64,000 nt of DNA from Parabacteroides chongii. Lineage in GTDB: Bacteria > Bacteroidota > Bacteroidia > Bacteroidales > Tannerellaceae. Where the stretch lies: the NCBI RefSeq assembly GCF_029581355.1, contig NZ_CP120849.1:4806501-4870500 (forward strand). The letters run 5' to 3'. The notes under the pieces were generated by a model. It was not told the origin of the DNA. It searched no databases and saw only the letters and a program-made list of their open reading frames with translations. A program made the position numbers and the translations under genes. This document shows, one piece after another, positions 41,411 through 50,475 of the stretch. Each line of letters opens with the position of its first letter. Position 1 is the stretch's first letter.

Positions 41411-42238
41411 TCAGATGCGGGAAACCAGTTCACTGAACAAAGTAGTCATTACAGCTGCAGCTTTATTAGCAGCAACGATCACATCAGCTCCGTCGTTCAC
41501 AAAATCGTCTGCAAAATGATATCCTTCATTCGTGATAACCGACATACCGAACACTCTCAATCCGGCATGACGTGCTACAATAACTTCAGGAACCGTACTC
41601 ATGCCGATAGCATCGCCTCCTACCCGACCATAAAAAGCATATTCGGAAGGTGTCTCAAAAGACGGACCGGTCAATCCTACATATACACCTTTCTTTAAAG
41701 GTATAGCATGTGAAGCGGCAATCTCTTCTATCGCACAGATAAACTCGCGGTCATAAGCACGTGTCATATCCGGGAAGCGGGTTCCGAACAGTTCATTATT
41801 CGGACCGATCAACGGATTCGGCATCATATTGATATGGTCACGGATAATCATCAGGTCACCTACTTTGAACGTATTGTTTATACCGCCTGCCGCATTCGAC
41901 ACCAATAAATTCTTTATTCCCAACAGTTTCATCACGCGAACAGGAAAAGTAACCTGCTGCATCGAATAGCCTTCATAATAATGGAAGCGTCCCTGCATGG
42001 CAAGTACCTGCTTTCCGCCTAACTTACCACAGATAAAGTTACCTTTATGTCCTGCAGCCGTCGAATGCATGAAATGAGGTATTTCGGCATAAGGGATCAC
42101 GATAGCCTCCTCTATCCGGTCTGCCAAAGAACCCAATCCACTACCCAGGATAATGGCTGTCTCCGGATTGCCAGTGATACGCGCGGCTATAAATGCTGCC
42201 GCTTCCTGATATTGTTCGTTCGTATAACTCAGATTCAT
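41411..42238 (-). CDS. purine-nucleoside phosphorylase
   Basis: 275 residues of the trimeric PNP family: [13 protein letters not shown] near the N-terminus, GRFHYYEGY (phosphate/ribose site), VSNAAGGIN and [11 protein letters not shown] (purine site). It splits inosine or guanosine with phosphate. It follows the mtaD-like gene after three bases and ends a four-gene operon. Together with the deaminase it could recycle 5'-methylthio- or S-adenosylhomocysteine-derived inosines, which would put both in purine salvage. Confidence 0.92.
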   Translation of the reverse strand: MNLSYTNEQYQEAAAFIAARITGNPETAIILGSGLGSLADRIEEAIVIPYAEIPHFMHSTAAGHKGNFICGKLGGKQVLAMQGRFHYYEGYSMQQVTFPVRVMKLLGIKNLLVSNAAGGINNTFKVGDLMIIRDHINMMPNPLIGPNNELFGTRFPDMTRAYDREFICAIEEIAASHAIPLKKGVYVGLTGPSFETPSEYAFYGRVGGDAIGMSTVPEVIVARHAGLRVFGMSVITNEGYHFADDFVNDGADVIVAANKAAAVMTTLFSELVSRI

Positions 42239-42241
42239 AAT

Positions 42242-43498
42242 TTATCGTTTAATTAAGTTATAAGCTATTTGGGCAGCTCGCTCCATGATATCTTCTTCAC
42301 CCGGTACCTTTTTATCCTGCATCAGGACTTTCCCGTCACAGATCACCGTATCGATACAATTTCCGTTAGCCGCATAGACCAGATTGGATATGAAATTGAA
42401 ATTCGGTGTAAATGCGGGCATATTCAAATCGATCAAAGAAAGATCGGCCAGATAGCCTTCAGCTATTTTTCCTGCCTTCAGGTTAGCAATAGCCGCTCCA
42501 TTGGCTGTCGCAGACTGGAATATCTCGTCGGCTGTAACGGCTTCAGGGTCTTTTCTCCAAACCTTTCCCAATAAAGAAGCTAGCTTCATTGCCTCTATCA
42601 TATCGAGATTATTGGATGACGAACAACCGTCCGTTCCCAATCCAATCAAAATACCTGCCTCACGCATCTCCTGGAACTTAAAGTGCATCCCGGAAGCCAG
42701 TTTCATATTGGATGCCGGATTATGTGCCACTTTTACCTCATGGTCTGCCAACATACGAATTTCATCGTCATCGACATAAATGCCGTGGGAGATCAACAAC
42801 CGGGGAGACAACACTCCCAACTTATATAAATAGCGGACAGGTGTCAATCCGAAGTTCTTCACGGAGTTTTCCACTTCACCTTCTGTTTCCGCCAGATGTA
42901 GCTGGATCAAAACATTGTGTTCCCGTGCAAAAGCATCCGCCCACTGCAGTAATTCGCCGGAAACGGTATAAATAGCGTGCGGACCTATCGAAAAATGTAT
43001 CCGCTTGCTGTAACGATCCATTTCATTATATAGTTTTTGGATCGTTTGTTTACTTTTCTCCGTCAACTCCGGTTTAAACTGGTCGAAACAGGCACTGGAA
43101 ATATTAGCTCTGATACCCATCTCTTCCACAGCCTCTGCTGTCGCATGGAACTTATGGTACATATCAAAGAAAGTGGTTGTCCCGCTTTTTATCATTTCCA
43201 GACAAGCCAGTTTGGCTCCCCAATAAACATCCTCCTTTGTCAGTTTGGCTTCGTTAGGCCATATCTTTTCTTCCAACCAGGGCATCAACGGCATATCGTC
43301 GCCAAAACCACGAAACAAGGTCATTGCAGCATGACCATGTGTATTCACAAAACCGGGAATTACGGCTTTACGACGACCGTCAATAACAGTATCGGCCGTT
43401 ACAGGAAGGTTTGTGCCTATCTGTTTGATATATTTGTTTTCTATATAAATATCGGTAGCAACTCCATTCAGCTCTACCTCTTTGATCAATATACTCAT
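42242..43498 (-). CDS. mtaD: 5-methylthioadenosine/S-adenosylhomocysteine deaminase-like amidohydrolase
   Basis: 418 residues of the amidohydrolase superfamily. Metal ligands are seen in THGH (about 54-57), HLAETEGEV (about 205-213), HN-P and GTDGCSSSNN (about 290-300). The length and motifs fit MtaD/SsnA-type deaminases. Overlaps the helicase gene by four bases. The neighbouring phosphorylase fits a purine salvage role. Confidence 0.85.
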   Translation of the reverse strand: MSILIKEVELNGVATDIYIENKYIKQIGTNLPVTADTVIDGRRKAVIPGFVNTHGHAAMTLFRGFGDDMPLMPWLEEKIWPNEAKLTKEDVYWGAKLACLEMIKSGTTTFFDMYHKFHATAEAVEEMGIRANISSACFDQFKPELTEKSKQTIQKLYNEMDRYSKRIHFSIGPHAIYTVSGELLQWADAFAREHNVLIQLHLAETEGEVENSVKNFGLTPVRYLYKLGVLSPRLLISHGIYVDDDEIRMLADHEVKVAHNPASNMKLASGMHFKFQEMREAGILIGLGTDGCSSSNNLDMIEAMKLASLLGKVWRKDPEAVTADEIFQSATANGAAIANLKAGKIAEGYLADLSLIDLNMPAFTPNFNFISNLVYAANGNCIDTVICDGKVLMQDKKVPGEEDIMERAAQIAYNLIKR

Positions 43499-44805
43499 AC
43501 AAATTTCGCTTTCATATTCTTTATCTTCTCTTCACGGATACGTGCCAGCAAGTCTGCTTTCTTATCACGTTTTACTGCCGCATAAGCACAACTTTCCTTT
43601 ACTTCGACAATGCCGAGATCGTCTTTCTCCAAACCGCCTTTCTGGAAAAGGAAACCGACCACATCCTTTTTACTCAGCTTGTCCCGTTTACCGCGGTTGA
43701 TCGTCAGTGTCACCCATTCCGAACGAAGAGGCTTCTTGGCTTTCTCCGGCAGGAAAAACTCATCCGGTTCACGGGTGATATATTCAGGGACTGTCTCCAC
43801 TTCGTTCAGGATCATAAAGGCATTTCCTTCCGCATTCATACGGGCCGTTCGCCCGTTTCGGTGGATAAACGCTTCTTCATTGATCGGAAGATGATAATGA
43901 ATAACATTTTTCACTTCCGGAATATCCAGTCCACGGGAGGCCAAATCGGTGGAAATAAAGACAGAAGCACTGCCATTACGGAAAAGCGACAAAGCCCGTT
44001 CACGTTCCGGCTGTTCCATACCTCCGTGGAAATATTCATTATCCACACCCATCTCGGTCAGGTAATTGCTGACACGTTCCACCGACTCACGCTGGTTACA
44101 GAACACTAAAGCCGATTCACCTTTCAGTTCGCCCAACAGTTTGTACAACGTTTCCAGTTTATCCTTGATCGGAGATTTCACGATACGCAAAGTCAAACCT
44201 TTCGCTTCCTTTACACCTGTCAGGAATGACAAACGTACCGGTGCCGTAATACCGGTAAAAGGCGGTATTTCGACAGCTTCCGTTGCCGAAGTCAACACCC
44301 TGCGACGCACGCCCGGAAGATGTGCCAGAATGTCTTTCATCTCATCCTGGAAGCCTAATTCCAAAGACTTGTCGAACTCGTCCAAAATCAATGTCCGGAC
44401 AGTATCCAAATCAATATTACCCCGTTCCAGATGGTCGAGGATTCGTCCCGGAGTTCCGATCAATACGGTCGGCGCATGTTCCAGACTCTTCTTTTCCGTC
44501 CGGATCGGATGACCTCCATAACAGCAATTCACCTTATATCCGGCACCCAAAGAACGAAATACCGTCTCTATCTGTAAAGCCAGTTCACGCGACGGAGCGA
44601 TGATAAGCGCTTGTATCTTTTTCTCCTCGTCAGTCAATGTAGTAAGCAAAGGCAACAGGAATGCCAGGGTTTTGCCTGATCCCGTCGGACTAAGCAAAAC
44701 CATATCTTTGGTTGTACCGGCATCCAATACGGCCTGCTGCATTTCATTCAACGCCTCGATACCTGTATTCGATAAGGCACGGGCTACGATCTCATTTTGT
44801 GTCAT
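43495..44805 (-). CDS. DEAD-box RNA helicase (DbpA-like)
   Basis: 436 residues: Walker A SPTGSGKT (about 39-46), motif II DEFD (instead of DEAD), SAT, and HRNGRTARM as motif VI. The C-terminal 75 residues (KKDVVGFLFQKGGLEKDDLG) form the DbpA RNA-binding domain that in DbpA recognises 23S rRNA hairpin 92. Likely role in ribosome assembly. Overlaps by four bases both the upstream peptidase gene and the downstream deaminase gene. Confidence 0.9.
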   Translation of the reverse strand: MTQNEIVARALSNTGIEALNEMQQAVLDAGTTKDMVLLSPTGSGKTLAFLLPLLTTLTDEEKKIQALIIAPSRELALQIETVFRSLGAGYKVNCCYGGHPIRTEKKSLEHAPTVLIGTPGRILDHLERGNIDLDTVRTLILDEFDKSLELGFQDEMKDILAHLPGVRRRVLTSATEAVEIPPFTGITAPVRLSFLTGVKEAKGLTLRIVKSPIKDKLETLYKLLGELKGESALVFCNQRESVERVSNYLTEMGVDNEYFHGGMEQPERERALSLFRNGSASVFISTDLASRGLDIPEVKNVIHYHLPINEEAFIHRNGRTARMNAEGNAFMILNEVETVPEYITREPDEFFLPEKAKKPLRSEWVTLTINRGKRDKLSKKDVVGFLFQKGGLEKDDLGIVEVKESCAYAAVKRDKKADLLARIREEKIKNMKAKFV

Positions 44806-46157
44806 TTGTATTCTTTATAAAATTCGGCAACCGATTCAATCCCTTTATAGAAGAAGTCCAACATGCAACTCTCGTTAGGAGAATGAATAGCGTTCTGTTC
44901 GAGTCCGAAGCCCATCAGGACGGTCTTTATACCTAATACCTGTTCGAAAGTGGAGATAATAGGAATACTTCCTCCACGACGTACAGCCAGCGGCTTCTTT
45001 CCGAAAGCAATCGTACAGGCCCTCTCCGCTGCCTGGTAAGCAGGCAGGTCGATCGGACAAACATAACCCTGTCCACCGTGTTTCGGTGTGACTTTTACCT
45101 TAACACAGGCAGGAGCCACTTGGTTTATATACTCTTCGAATAGCTGAGATATTTTCGTATGATCCTGATGCGGAACCAACCGGCAGGAAACTTTTGCATA
45201 GGCTTTCGACGGCAACACGGTCTTGCTTCCTTCTTCCGTATAACCGCCCCAAATACCACAGATGTCGAATGACGGACGGCAACTGTTCCTTTCCAGTGTC
45301 GAATATCCTTTTTCACCGAACAGGGCATCCACACCGATCGCCGCTTTATATTTTTCTTCATTGAACGGGATCTGTGCGATCATCTCCCGTTCTGCCGGAG
45401 AAACTTCTTCTACATCATCATAGAATCCGGGGATCGTGATACGTCCGTCGGCATCGATTATATCCGCCATCAGTTTACATAATACATTGATCGGGTTAGC
45501 TACTGCCCCACCGAAATGACCGGAATGCAGATCACGGTTAGGCCCCGTCACTTCGATTTCCCAATAGGCCAGACCACGCAGACCAGTTGTCAATGAAGGT
45601 GTTTCGGCACTGACCATACTGGTATCGGATACCAGGATTACATCTGCTTTCAATAAATCTTTATGTTCGCGGCAGAAGGTTTCCAGGCTGGGAGAACCGA
45701 TCTCTTCTTCTCCTTCAAAGATAAACTTCACGTTACATTTCAATAAATCGAGTTTCAACGCTGTCTCAAAACCTTTTACCTGCATCATAGACTGGCCCTT
45801 ATCGTCATCGGCTCCACGCGCCCAGATACGACCATCGCGTATTTCCGGTTCGAACGGCTGGCTTTTCCACAGTTCCAACGGTTCGGCAGGCATTACATCG
45901 TAATGAGCATAAACAAGTACGGTCGGAGCATCCGGAGAAATGATCTTTTCACCATAAACTACCGGATTTCCTTCTGTCGGCATAACTACCGCTTTGTCTG
46001 CACCGGAAGACAACAACAACTCTGTCCACCGCTGGGCACAGGCTTTCATATCCGGTTTATGTTCGTGTTTTGCACTGATTGACGGAATACGGATCAAGCT
46101 GAACAGCTCTTCCAGGAAACGATCTTTATTGGATTCTATATACGATTTGACTGTCAT
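44802..46157 (-). CDS. M20 family dipeptidase
   Basis: 451 residues. Zinc ligands and catalytic residues are in HYDVMPAEP, GADDDKGQ, EGEEEIGS, DTSMVS and the conserved DLHSGHFGG; the C-terminal zinc histidine follows near HSPNES. Fits the CNDP-like cytosolic dipeptidases. First gene of the four-gene minus-strand operon (peptidase, helicase, deaminase, phosphorylase). Confidence 0.9.
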   Translation of the reverse strand: MTVKSYIESNKDRFLEELFSLIRIPSISAKHEHKPDMKACAQRWTELLLSSGADKAVVMPTEGNPVVYGEKIISPDAPTVLVYAHYDVMPAEPLELWKSQPFEPEIRDGRIWARGADDDKGQSMMQVKGFETALKLDLLKCNVKFIFEGEEEIGSPSLETFCREHKDLLKADVILVSDTSMVSAETPSLTTGLRGLAYWEIEVTGPNRDLHSGHFGGAVANPINVLCKLMADIIDADGRITIPGFYDDVEEVSPAEREMIAQIPFNEEKYKAAIGVDALFGEKGYSTLERNSCRPSFDICGIWGGYTEEGSKTVLPSKAYAKVSCRLVPHQDHTKISQLFEEYINQVAPACVKVKVTPKHGGQGYVCPIDLPAYQAAERACTIAFGKKPLAVRRGGSIPIISTFEQVLGIKTVLMGFGLEQNAIHSPNESCMLDFFYKGIESVAEFYKEYK

Positions 46158-46356
46158 AAAACTGGAGATTTAATTTTAAATTTAACGTTTTTATTTAGGG
46201 TTACAAGTTTACGAATAAATTACTTAAATCTACCTTTTATTGTCCTATAAAATATATCAGAATGTTAACTTTCCATTCCCGTATTACGGCTATATGACTA
46301 TCTTTAGATATATTTGTGACCACAGAATACTATTACTCACGAATATAATAAGTAAG

Positions 46357-46917
46357 ATGGGAGCTGAATTAACTTTCGCAAAAAGAGAAGACTTTCAGGA
46401 GTGGTTAAAGAATTACGGCCAGACAAGTGAGGGTGTCTGGTTATTATTAGGGAAAACAAAAACATTAAAAACATTATCTGCAGAAGAGGCGTTGGAAGAA
46501 GCATTGTGTTTCGGGTGGATCGACGGGCTGATCAACTCTATCGACGAACACAGATACAAAAAGTACTTTTCCAAAAGAAGGAAAGGAAGTAAATGGTCGG
46601 AAAAGAATAAAAAGATTGTAGAAAAGCTTATCAAAGAAGGAAGAATGACCGGGTTCGGACTGCAGGCCATCGAAGAAGCCAAAAGAAGCGGAGAATGGGA
46701 AAAGGTACGGGATAGAAATGTTACCGATACTCAAAAGTCTGAGTTCGAATCCCTGATAAAAAACTACGATCTGGCTTATACTAATTATCTTACGACAGCA
46801 AAGTCGACTCAAAATAATTTTGTCGGTTTCTACTTTGAAGCGAAAAGAGAAGATACCCGGCTGAAAAGATTAGAGAAAATAATCGGGTTATTGGAGCAGA
46901 ATAAAAAGTTAATGTAA
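46357..46917 (+). CDS. YdeI/OmpD-associated family protein
   Basis: The ATG at 46357 gives 186 residues starting MGAELTFAKREDFQEWL, the normal family start; the frame open to 46240 contains the -7 box TATATTTG (46309-46316) and is not used. EALEEALCFGWIDGLINSID and FSKRRKGSKWSEKNK are family hallmarks. Function uncertain; members were linked to bacteriocin protection. Confidence 0.85.
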   Translation: MGAELTFAKREDFQEWLKNYGQTSEGVWLLLGKTKTLKTLSAEEALEEALCFGWIDGLINSIDEHRYKKYFSKRRKGSKWSEKNKKIVEKLIKEGRMTGFGLQAIEEAKRSGEWEKVRDRNVTDTQKSEFESLIKNYDLAYTNYLTTAKSTQNNFVGFYFEAKREDTRLKRLEKIIGLLEQNKKLM

Positions 46918-46944
46918 AAAGAATATTCTTTTCATGCATTGATG

Positions 46945-46977
46945 TTTGGCATTTACCCGATATATATCGTACCTTTA
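46945..46977 (+). promoter_or_regulatory. promoter of the DUF6078 gene
   Basis: TTTG (46945-46948) and TACCTTTA (46970-46977) are 21 bases apart, with the start codon 30 bases downstream. Confidence 0.55.
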
Positions 46978-47007
46978 TCGGATTAATAAACCTTGAATTT
47001 TACAATC

Positions 47008-47442
47008 ATGAAAGAATCGTTCGATTACTCAAAAGTACCCTATGATTTTGGTATGTGTGCAGCAGAGAACTGCCCGAAAGCAACAACCTGTCTACGCCAA
47101 ATCGCTTTAAAACATGCTCCGGAAAATATAACTTTCCTGCTAATAATGAACCCAAACACATTAAAGAAAATGAAAGGGACGTGTAAACTCTACCGTCCCA
47201 ACACCAAAATACAGAATGCAATAGGATTCATGCGTACCGTGAATGCACTGACCCTTCGCGTGGCAGATACCTTCCGATTACGGATGATCTCCTATCTCGG
47301 CCGGAAAAATTACTATCTAAAACGTAGAGGAGGATCACCTTTATCACCTGCCGAACAACAATATATTGTCGCTCTTGCCAAGGAGTTGGGAGTGGTTCTG
47401 GAAGAGTATTTCGACGGATATGTAGAGTCGTATAATTGGTGA
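47008..47442 (+). CDS. DUF6078 family protein
   Basis: From the ATG at 47008 there are 144 residues. An N-terminal cysteine pattern (FGMCAAENCPKATTCLR) resembles a small metal-binding knuckle, followed by basic helices and a C-terminal YVESYNW. The family is common in Bacteroides; function not known. Confidence 0.7.
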   Translation: MKESFDYSKVPYDFGMCAAENCPKATTCLRQIALKHAPENITFLLIMNPNTLKKMKGTCKLYRPNTKIQNAIGFMRTVNALTLRVADTFRLRMISYLGRKNYYLKRRGGSPLSPAEQQYIVALAKELGVVLEEYFDGYVESYNW

Positions 47443-47473
47443 AGTAATCTCATTTCTGTTTCTTCGCAAAGAC

Positions 47474-47580
47474 ACTCCGGTTTCCTGCGGTGGAAACGCT
47501 AGTTCCCTCGGCAGGAAACTCCAGTTTCCTCCTAAGGAAATTACAGTTCCCTGCCGAGGGAACTGCAGTTTCCAAAGCAA
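47474..47580. repeat. GTTTCC/GTTCCC interrupted-palindrome repeat
   Basis: Alternating GTTTCC and GGAAAC words with a perfect 15-bp inverted pair, AGTTCCCTCGGCAGG (47501-47515) and its reverse complement (47550-47564), enclosing TTTCCT/AGGAAA. It lies between convergent genes. Such GTTTCC/GTTCCC clusters are frequent between genes in Parabacteroides-like genomes; origin unknown. Confidence 0.7.
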
Positions 47581-47639
47581 GAAACTACGAGAAAACTGTA
47601 ATAGACTATCTATCAAACAGTAATTAGATTTCGCTACGA

Positions 47640-48485
47640 TTACTTTTTCACCAGATTAATCAGCCATTTTACCATCTCCGGATCAGTATGAGAGAGAAAC
47701 AGACTCTTTTTTTGGTCAAGCGTGGTAATAGCCTGCATATCTTCTTCTGATAAGGAGAAATCAAACACATCCATATTCTCGATCATACGTTCTTTATGCG
47801 TCGATTTCGGAATAACGATCACATCCCGTTGAATCAAGTAACGTAAAGCAACCTGTGCAACCGACTTTCCATACTTTTCACCGATTGTTTTCAATAGTTC
47901 ATTAGTAAAAAAGTTATTTTTACCCTCTGCAAATGGTCCCCATGACATGACCCGTGTTCCATATTCCTCCATGATCCTCTGGGGTTCTATTTGCTGATTG
48001 AAGACATGTGTTTCTACCTGATTGACTGCCGGTTTTATCTCACAGCACTCCGCCAGATCGACAAGACGGTCGGGATAAAAGTTACTCACTCCGATAGCAC
48101 GTGCCTTTCCTGCCTTATAAGCCTCTTCCATCGCACGGTAAGTACCGTAATAATCACCAAAAGGTTGGTGTATCAGGAGTAGATCGACATAATTACTCTG
48201 CAGTTTACGCAAAGACTCATCGATAGATGCTTTTGCCTTTTCATATCCGGCATTGGATATCCAAACCTTGGTTGTAATAAACAATTCGTTCCGTGGAATA
48301 CCACTTTTACTGATTGCATTCCCTACACCTTCTTCATTAAAATAGGCTTGTGCTGTGTCGACAGAACGATAACCTACGCTCAAAGCATCCAATACACAAC
48401 GTTCACACTCTTCGGGTGTCACCTGATAAACTCCATAACCTAAAATTGGCATTTCAATGCCATTATTCAATTTTACTGTTTCCAT
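47640..48485 (-). CDS. aldo/keto reductase
   Basis: 281 residues from the ATG at 48485, which has an AAAGAG ribosome site and matches the family start ([19 protein letters not shown]). The catalytic tetrad is visible: Asp and Tyr in [10 protein letters not shown], Lys in ITTKVW and His in LLIHQPFGD. Cofactor loop [15 protein letters not shown]-dependent reductase of small carbonyl compounds; substrate unknown. Confidence 0.9.
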   Translation of the reverse strand: METVKLNNGIEMPILGYGVYQVTPEECERCVLDALSVGYRSVDTAQAYFNEEGVGNAISKSGIPRNELFITTKVWISNAGYEKAKASIDESLRKLQSNYVDLLLIHQPFGDYYGTYRAMEEAYKAGKARAIGVSNFYPDRLVDLAECCEIKPAVNQVETHVFNQQIEPQRIMEEYGTRVMSWGPFAEGKNNFFTNELLKTIGEKYGKSVAQVALRYLIQRDVIVIPKSTHKERMIENMDVFDFSLSEEDMQAITTLDQKKSLFLSHTDPEMVKWLINLVKK

Positions 48486-48538
48486 AATCTCTTTAATTAT
48501 CAATTATTTTCATCTGAGACAAAGCTACTAAATTATAT

Positions 48539-48733
48539 CTACTTATTATCCAAATTCACCACCTGTCCGATCACCGGAATGATCAACTCCAAAGAGTTAT
48601 CTTTTGCCATCTCAATTTCGTTTTTCAACGGTTCGTCCCAACGGTGTGAGGCTAATGCGTATTTGGAATGATGGACAGTCATGACCTTACGGGCTTTCAA
48701 ATCTTTGGCTGCCTGCCCCAAATACCGAGGCAT
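48539..48733 (-). pseudogene. C-terminal fragment of an MBL-fold metallohydrolase
   Basis: 64 residues (MTVHHSKYALASHRWDEPLKNEI) match only the last part of UlaG-like metallo-beta-lactamase-fold hydrolases, where a histidine in a PVHWGKF-type motif binds metal. The HxHxDH half is absent upstream. It is a truncated remnant next to the aldo/keto reductase. Confidence 0.65.
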
Positions 48734-48895
48734 AGTATGGATAAATCCTTATTATATAAAACAAAAGTACTTCTCTTTTTTCAGAAGTATGGTATATGGA
48801 TTACTGATATTTTTACCATTATCACTGTTCTTATTTGTTGATTTTCGCTTATCTTTGTTAAATATTAAACCTTGAATCAAATTAAATAAGAAATC

Positions 48896-49402
48896 ATGAA
48901 AGAATTTGAAGCAGCACTAGTCAGCGAAGGAAAGAGTGAAAGAATACCGGAAGAGTACAATTTCTTTGGTAAAGTGATCGGTGAATGGGATCTCGACTGG
49001 AACGACCACCTCAACACACCTACTCCCAGACGTGTAAAAGGAGAATGGATCTTTTCATGGGTACTCGACGGAATGGCAGTACAAGATGTCTTTATTGTCC
49101 CGTCGCGAACAGAAAGATTGATCGATATCCAACCGGACGCAGCTTACGGGACTACTCTCAGATTATTTAACCCGGAAAAACAGGTTTGGGAAATCTTCTA
49201 TGGATGCCCGGAAGAATGTGCCCGACTGGAAGCCCGGAAAGAAGGAGACGAAATTGTCCTGACGGAGATAACTTCGCAAGGTATGAAGTGGATATTCTCT
49301 GATATTACAGACAATTCTTTCACCTGGCGAAGTACCGCCATCAACGAAGACGGGGAATGGATCACTTTAGCTAAAGTTTTCGCTACCCGCAAAAAGAAAT
49401 AA
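48896..49402 (+). CDS. hypothetical protein, possibly DUF1579-like
   Basis: 168 residues, cytosolic, with repeated beta strands (GEWDLDWNDH, VKGEWIFSWVLDG, AVQDVFIVPSR, MKWIFSDITDNSFTWRS), which suggests a lipocalin-like barrel. Family call is tentative. It converges on the AraC gene, their stop codons three bases apart. Confidence 0.6.
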   Translation: MKEFEAALVSEGKSERIPEEYNFFGKVIGEWDLDWNDHLNTPTPRRVKGEWIFSWVLDGMAVQDVFIVPSRTERLIDIQPDAAYGTTLRLFNPEKQVWEIFYGCPEECARLEARKEGDEIVLTEITSQGMKWIFSDITDNSFTWRSTAINEDGEWITLAKVFATRKKK

Positions 49403-49405
49403 AAC

Positions 49406-50305
49406 TTAATTCTGCATCCGATACTCATTCGGAGAAGTTCCCACACACTTTTTAAACAAACGGGTAAAGTGCTGCGGATACTTAAAGCCTAATTCATAAG
49501 CGATCTCACTGATGGAACGGCTGGTATCGAGCACTTTCTCTTTTGCCATATCGATAAGATATAGCTGGATTTGCTCCTGCGCAGATTTACCCGTTTCCTT
49601 TTTTATCAGATCACCCAGATAATTTGCCGAAAGATGTAACTGGTCGGCACAATACTGAACAGATGGCAGCCCGATATCCTGCGGTTTATCCGACTGGAAA
49701 TAGTCGTTCATGATCTTCTCGAACTTAGCCAGTGTATCCTTATTTGCTTCTTCGCGGGTAATAAACTGACGGTCGTAGAAACGGACGCAATAGTTCAATA
49801 GCAGTTCGATATTCGATACGATCAGCATTTTACTATGCTTATCTATTCCATGATGTAGTTCCAGTTCTATATTTTTCAGGCAATCGATTACTATCTGCCG
49901 TTCCTGTTCCGAAAGATGAAGTGCCTCATACACTTCATAAGAAAAGAAACGGTAATTCTTAATGTTACGACCGAGAGAAGTACCACGGATCAAATCGGGA
50001 TGGAAAAGCAGCGCCCATCCTTTCGGTTGGATATATTCTCCTTTTCGGGCAACACCTACCACTTGTCCGGGGGCAGTGAAAACCATCGTGCCCTCTTGAT
50101 AGTCATAATAATTACGCCCGTATTGCAGGTCACCGCATTTCACATCTTTCAAAAAGACTGAGTAAAAGCCATATCTCAAACGTGCACTTTCTACCTGTAC
50201 CTCACATTTTGAAAAGTCGACAATACTGATCAGCGGATGCAATGTTTCCAGCCCCATCCGGTCATTATACTGATAAATGTGATCCATTTCTCTAATTTCC
50301 ATCAT
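49406..50305 (-). CDS. AraC family transcriptional regulator (paralogue 1)
   Basis: 299 residues with an N-terminal cupin-like sensor part and a C-terminal AraC double HTH (residues about 200-297; ISEIAYELGFKYPQHFTRLFKK). It is closely related along the whole length to the regulator at 59521, including the identical ends PNEYRMQN. Divergent from the ferredoxin/aldo-keto operon, which it may control. Confidence 0.88.
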   Translation of the reverse strand: MMEIREMDHIYQYNDRMGLETLHPLISIVDFSKCEVQVESARLRYGFYSVFLKDVKCGDLQYGRNYYDYQEGTMVFTAPGQVVGVARKGEYIQPKGWALLFHPDLIRGTSLGRNIKNYRFFSYEVYEALHLSEQERQIVIDCLKNIELELHHGIDKHSKMLIVSNIELLLNYCVRFYDRQFITREEANKDTLAKFEKIMNDYFQSDKPQDIGLPSVQYCADQLHLSANYLGDLIKKETGKSAQEQIQLYLIDMAKEKVLDTSRSISEIAYELGFKYPQHFTRLFKKCVGTSPNEYRMQN

Positions 50306-50475
50306 ACGCTTTCTGTTTTGTTTTCACAAAGTTAGATGTTTTTTGCGTCATTTTTTCATCTGTTAAAGCAAATCAGTAATAATGGTAGATATACCTGTAA
50401 TATGTGTAATCGTTAACGGGAAAAACAAGAATAATTTTGCATCAGTAATAATCAACAAAATATTCAGAGACGTAT

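Noticed and set aside
46240..46356. N-terminal extension of the YdeI-like protein
   Set aside because: A -7 box lies within it and family members begin at the later ATG.
47474..47580. CRISPR array
   Set aside because: Repeat words are short, unevenly spaced and inverted, with no constant repeat/spacer length and no cas genes.
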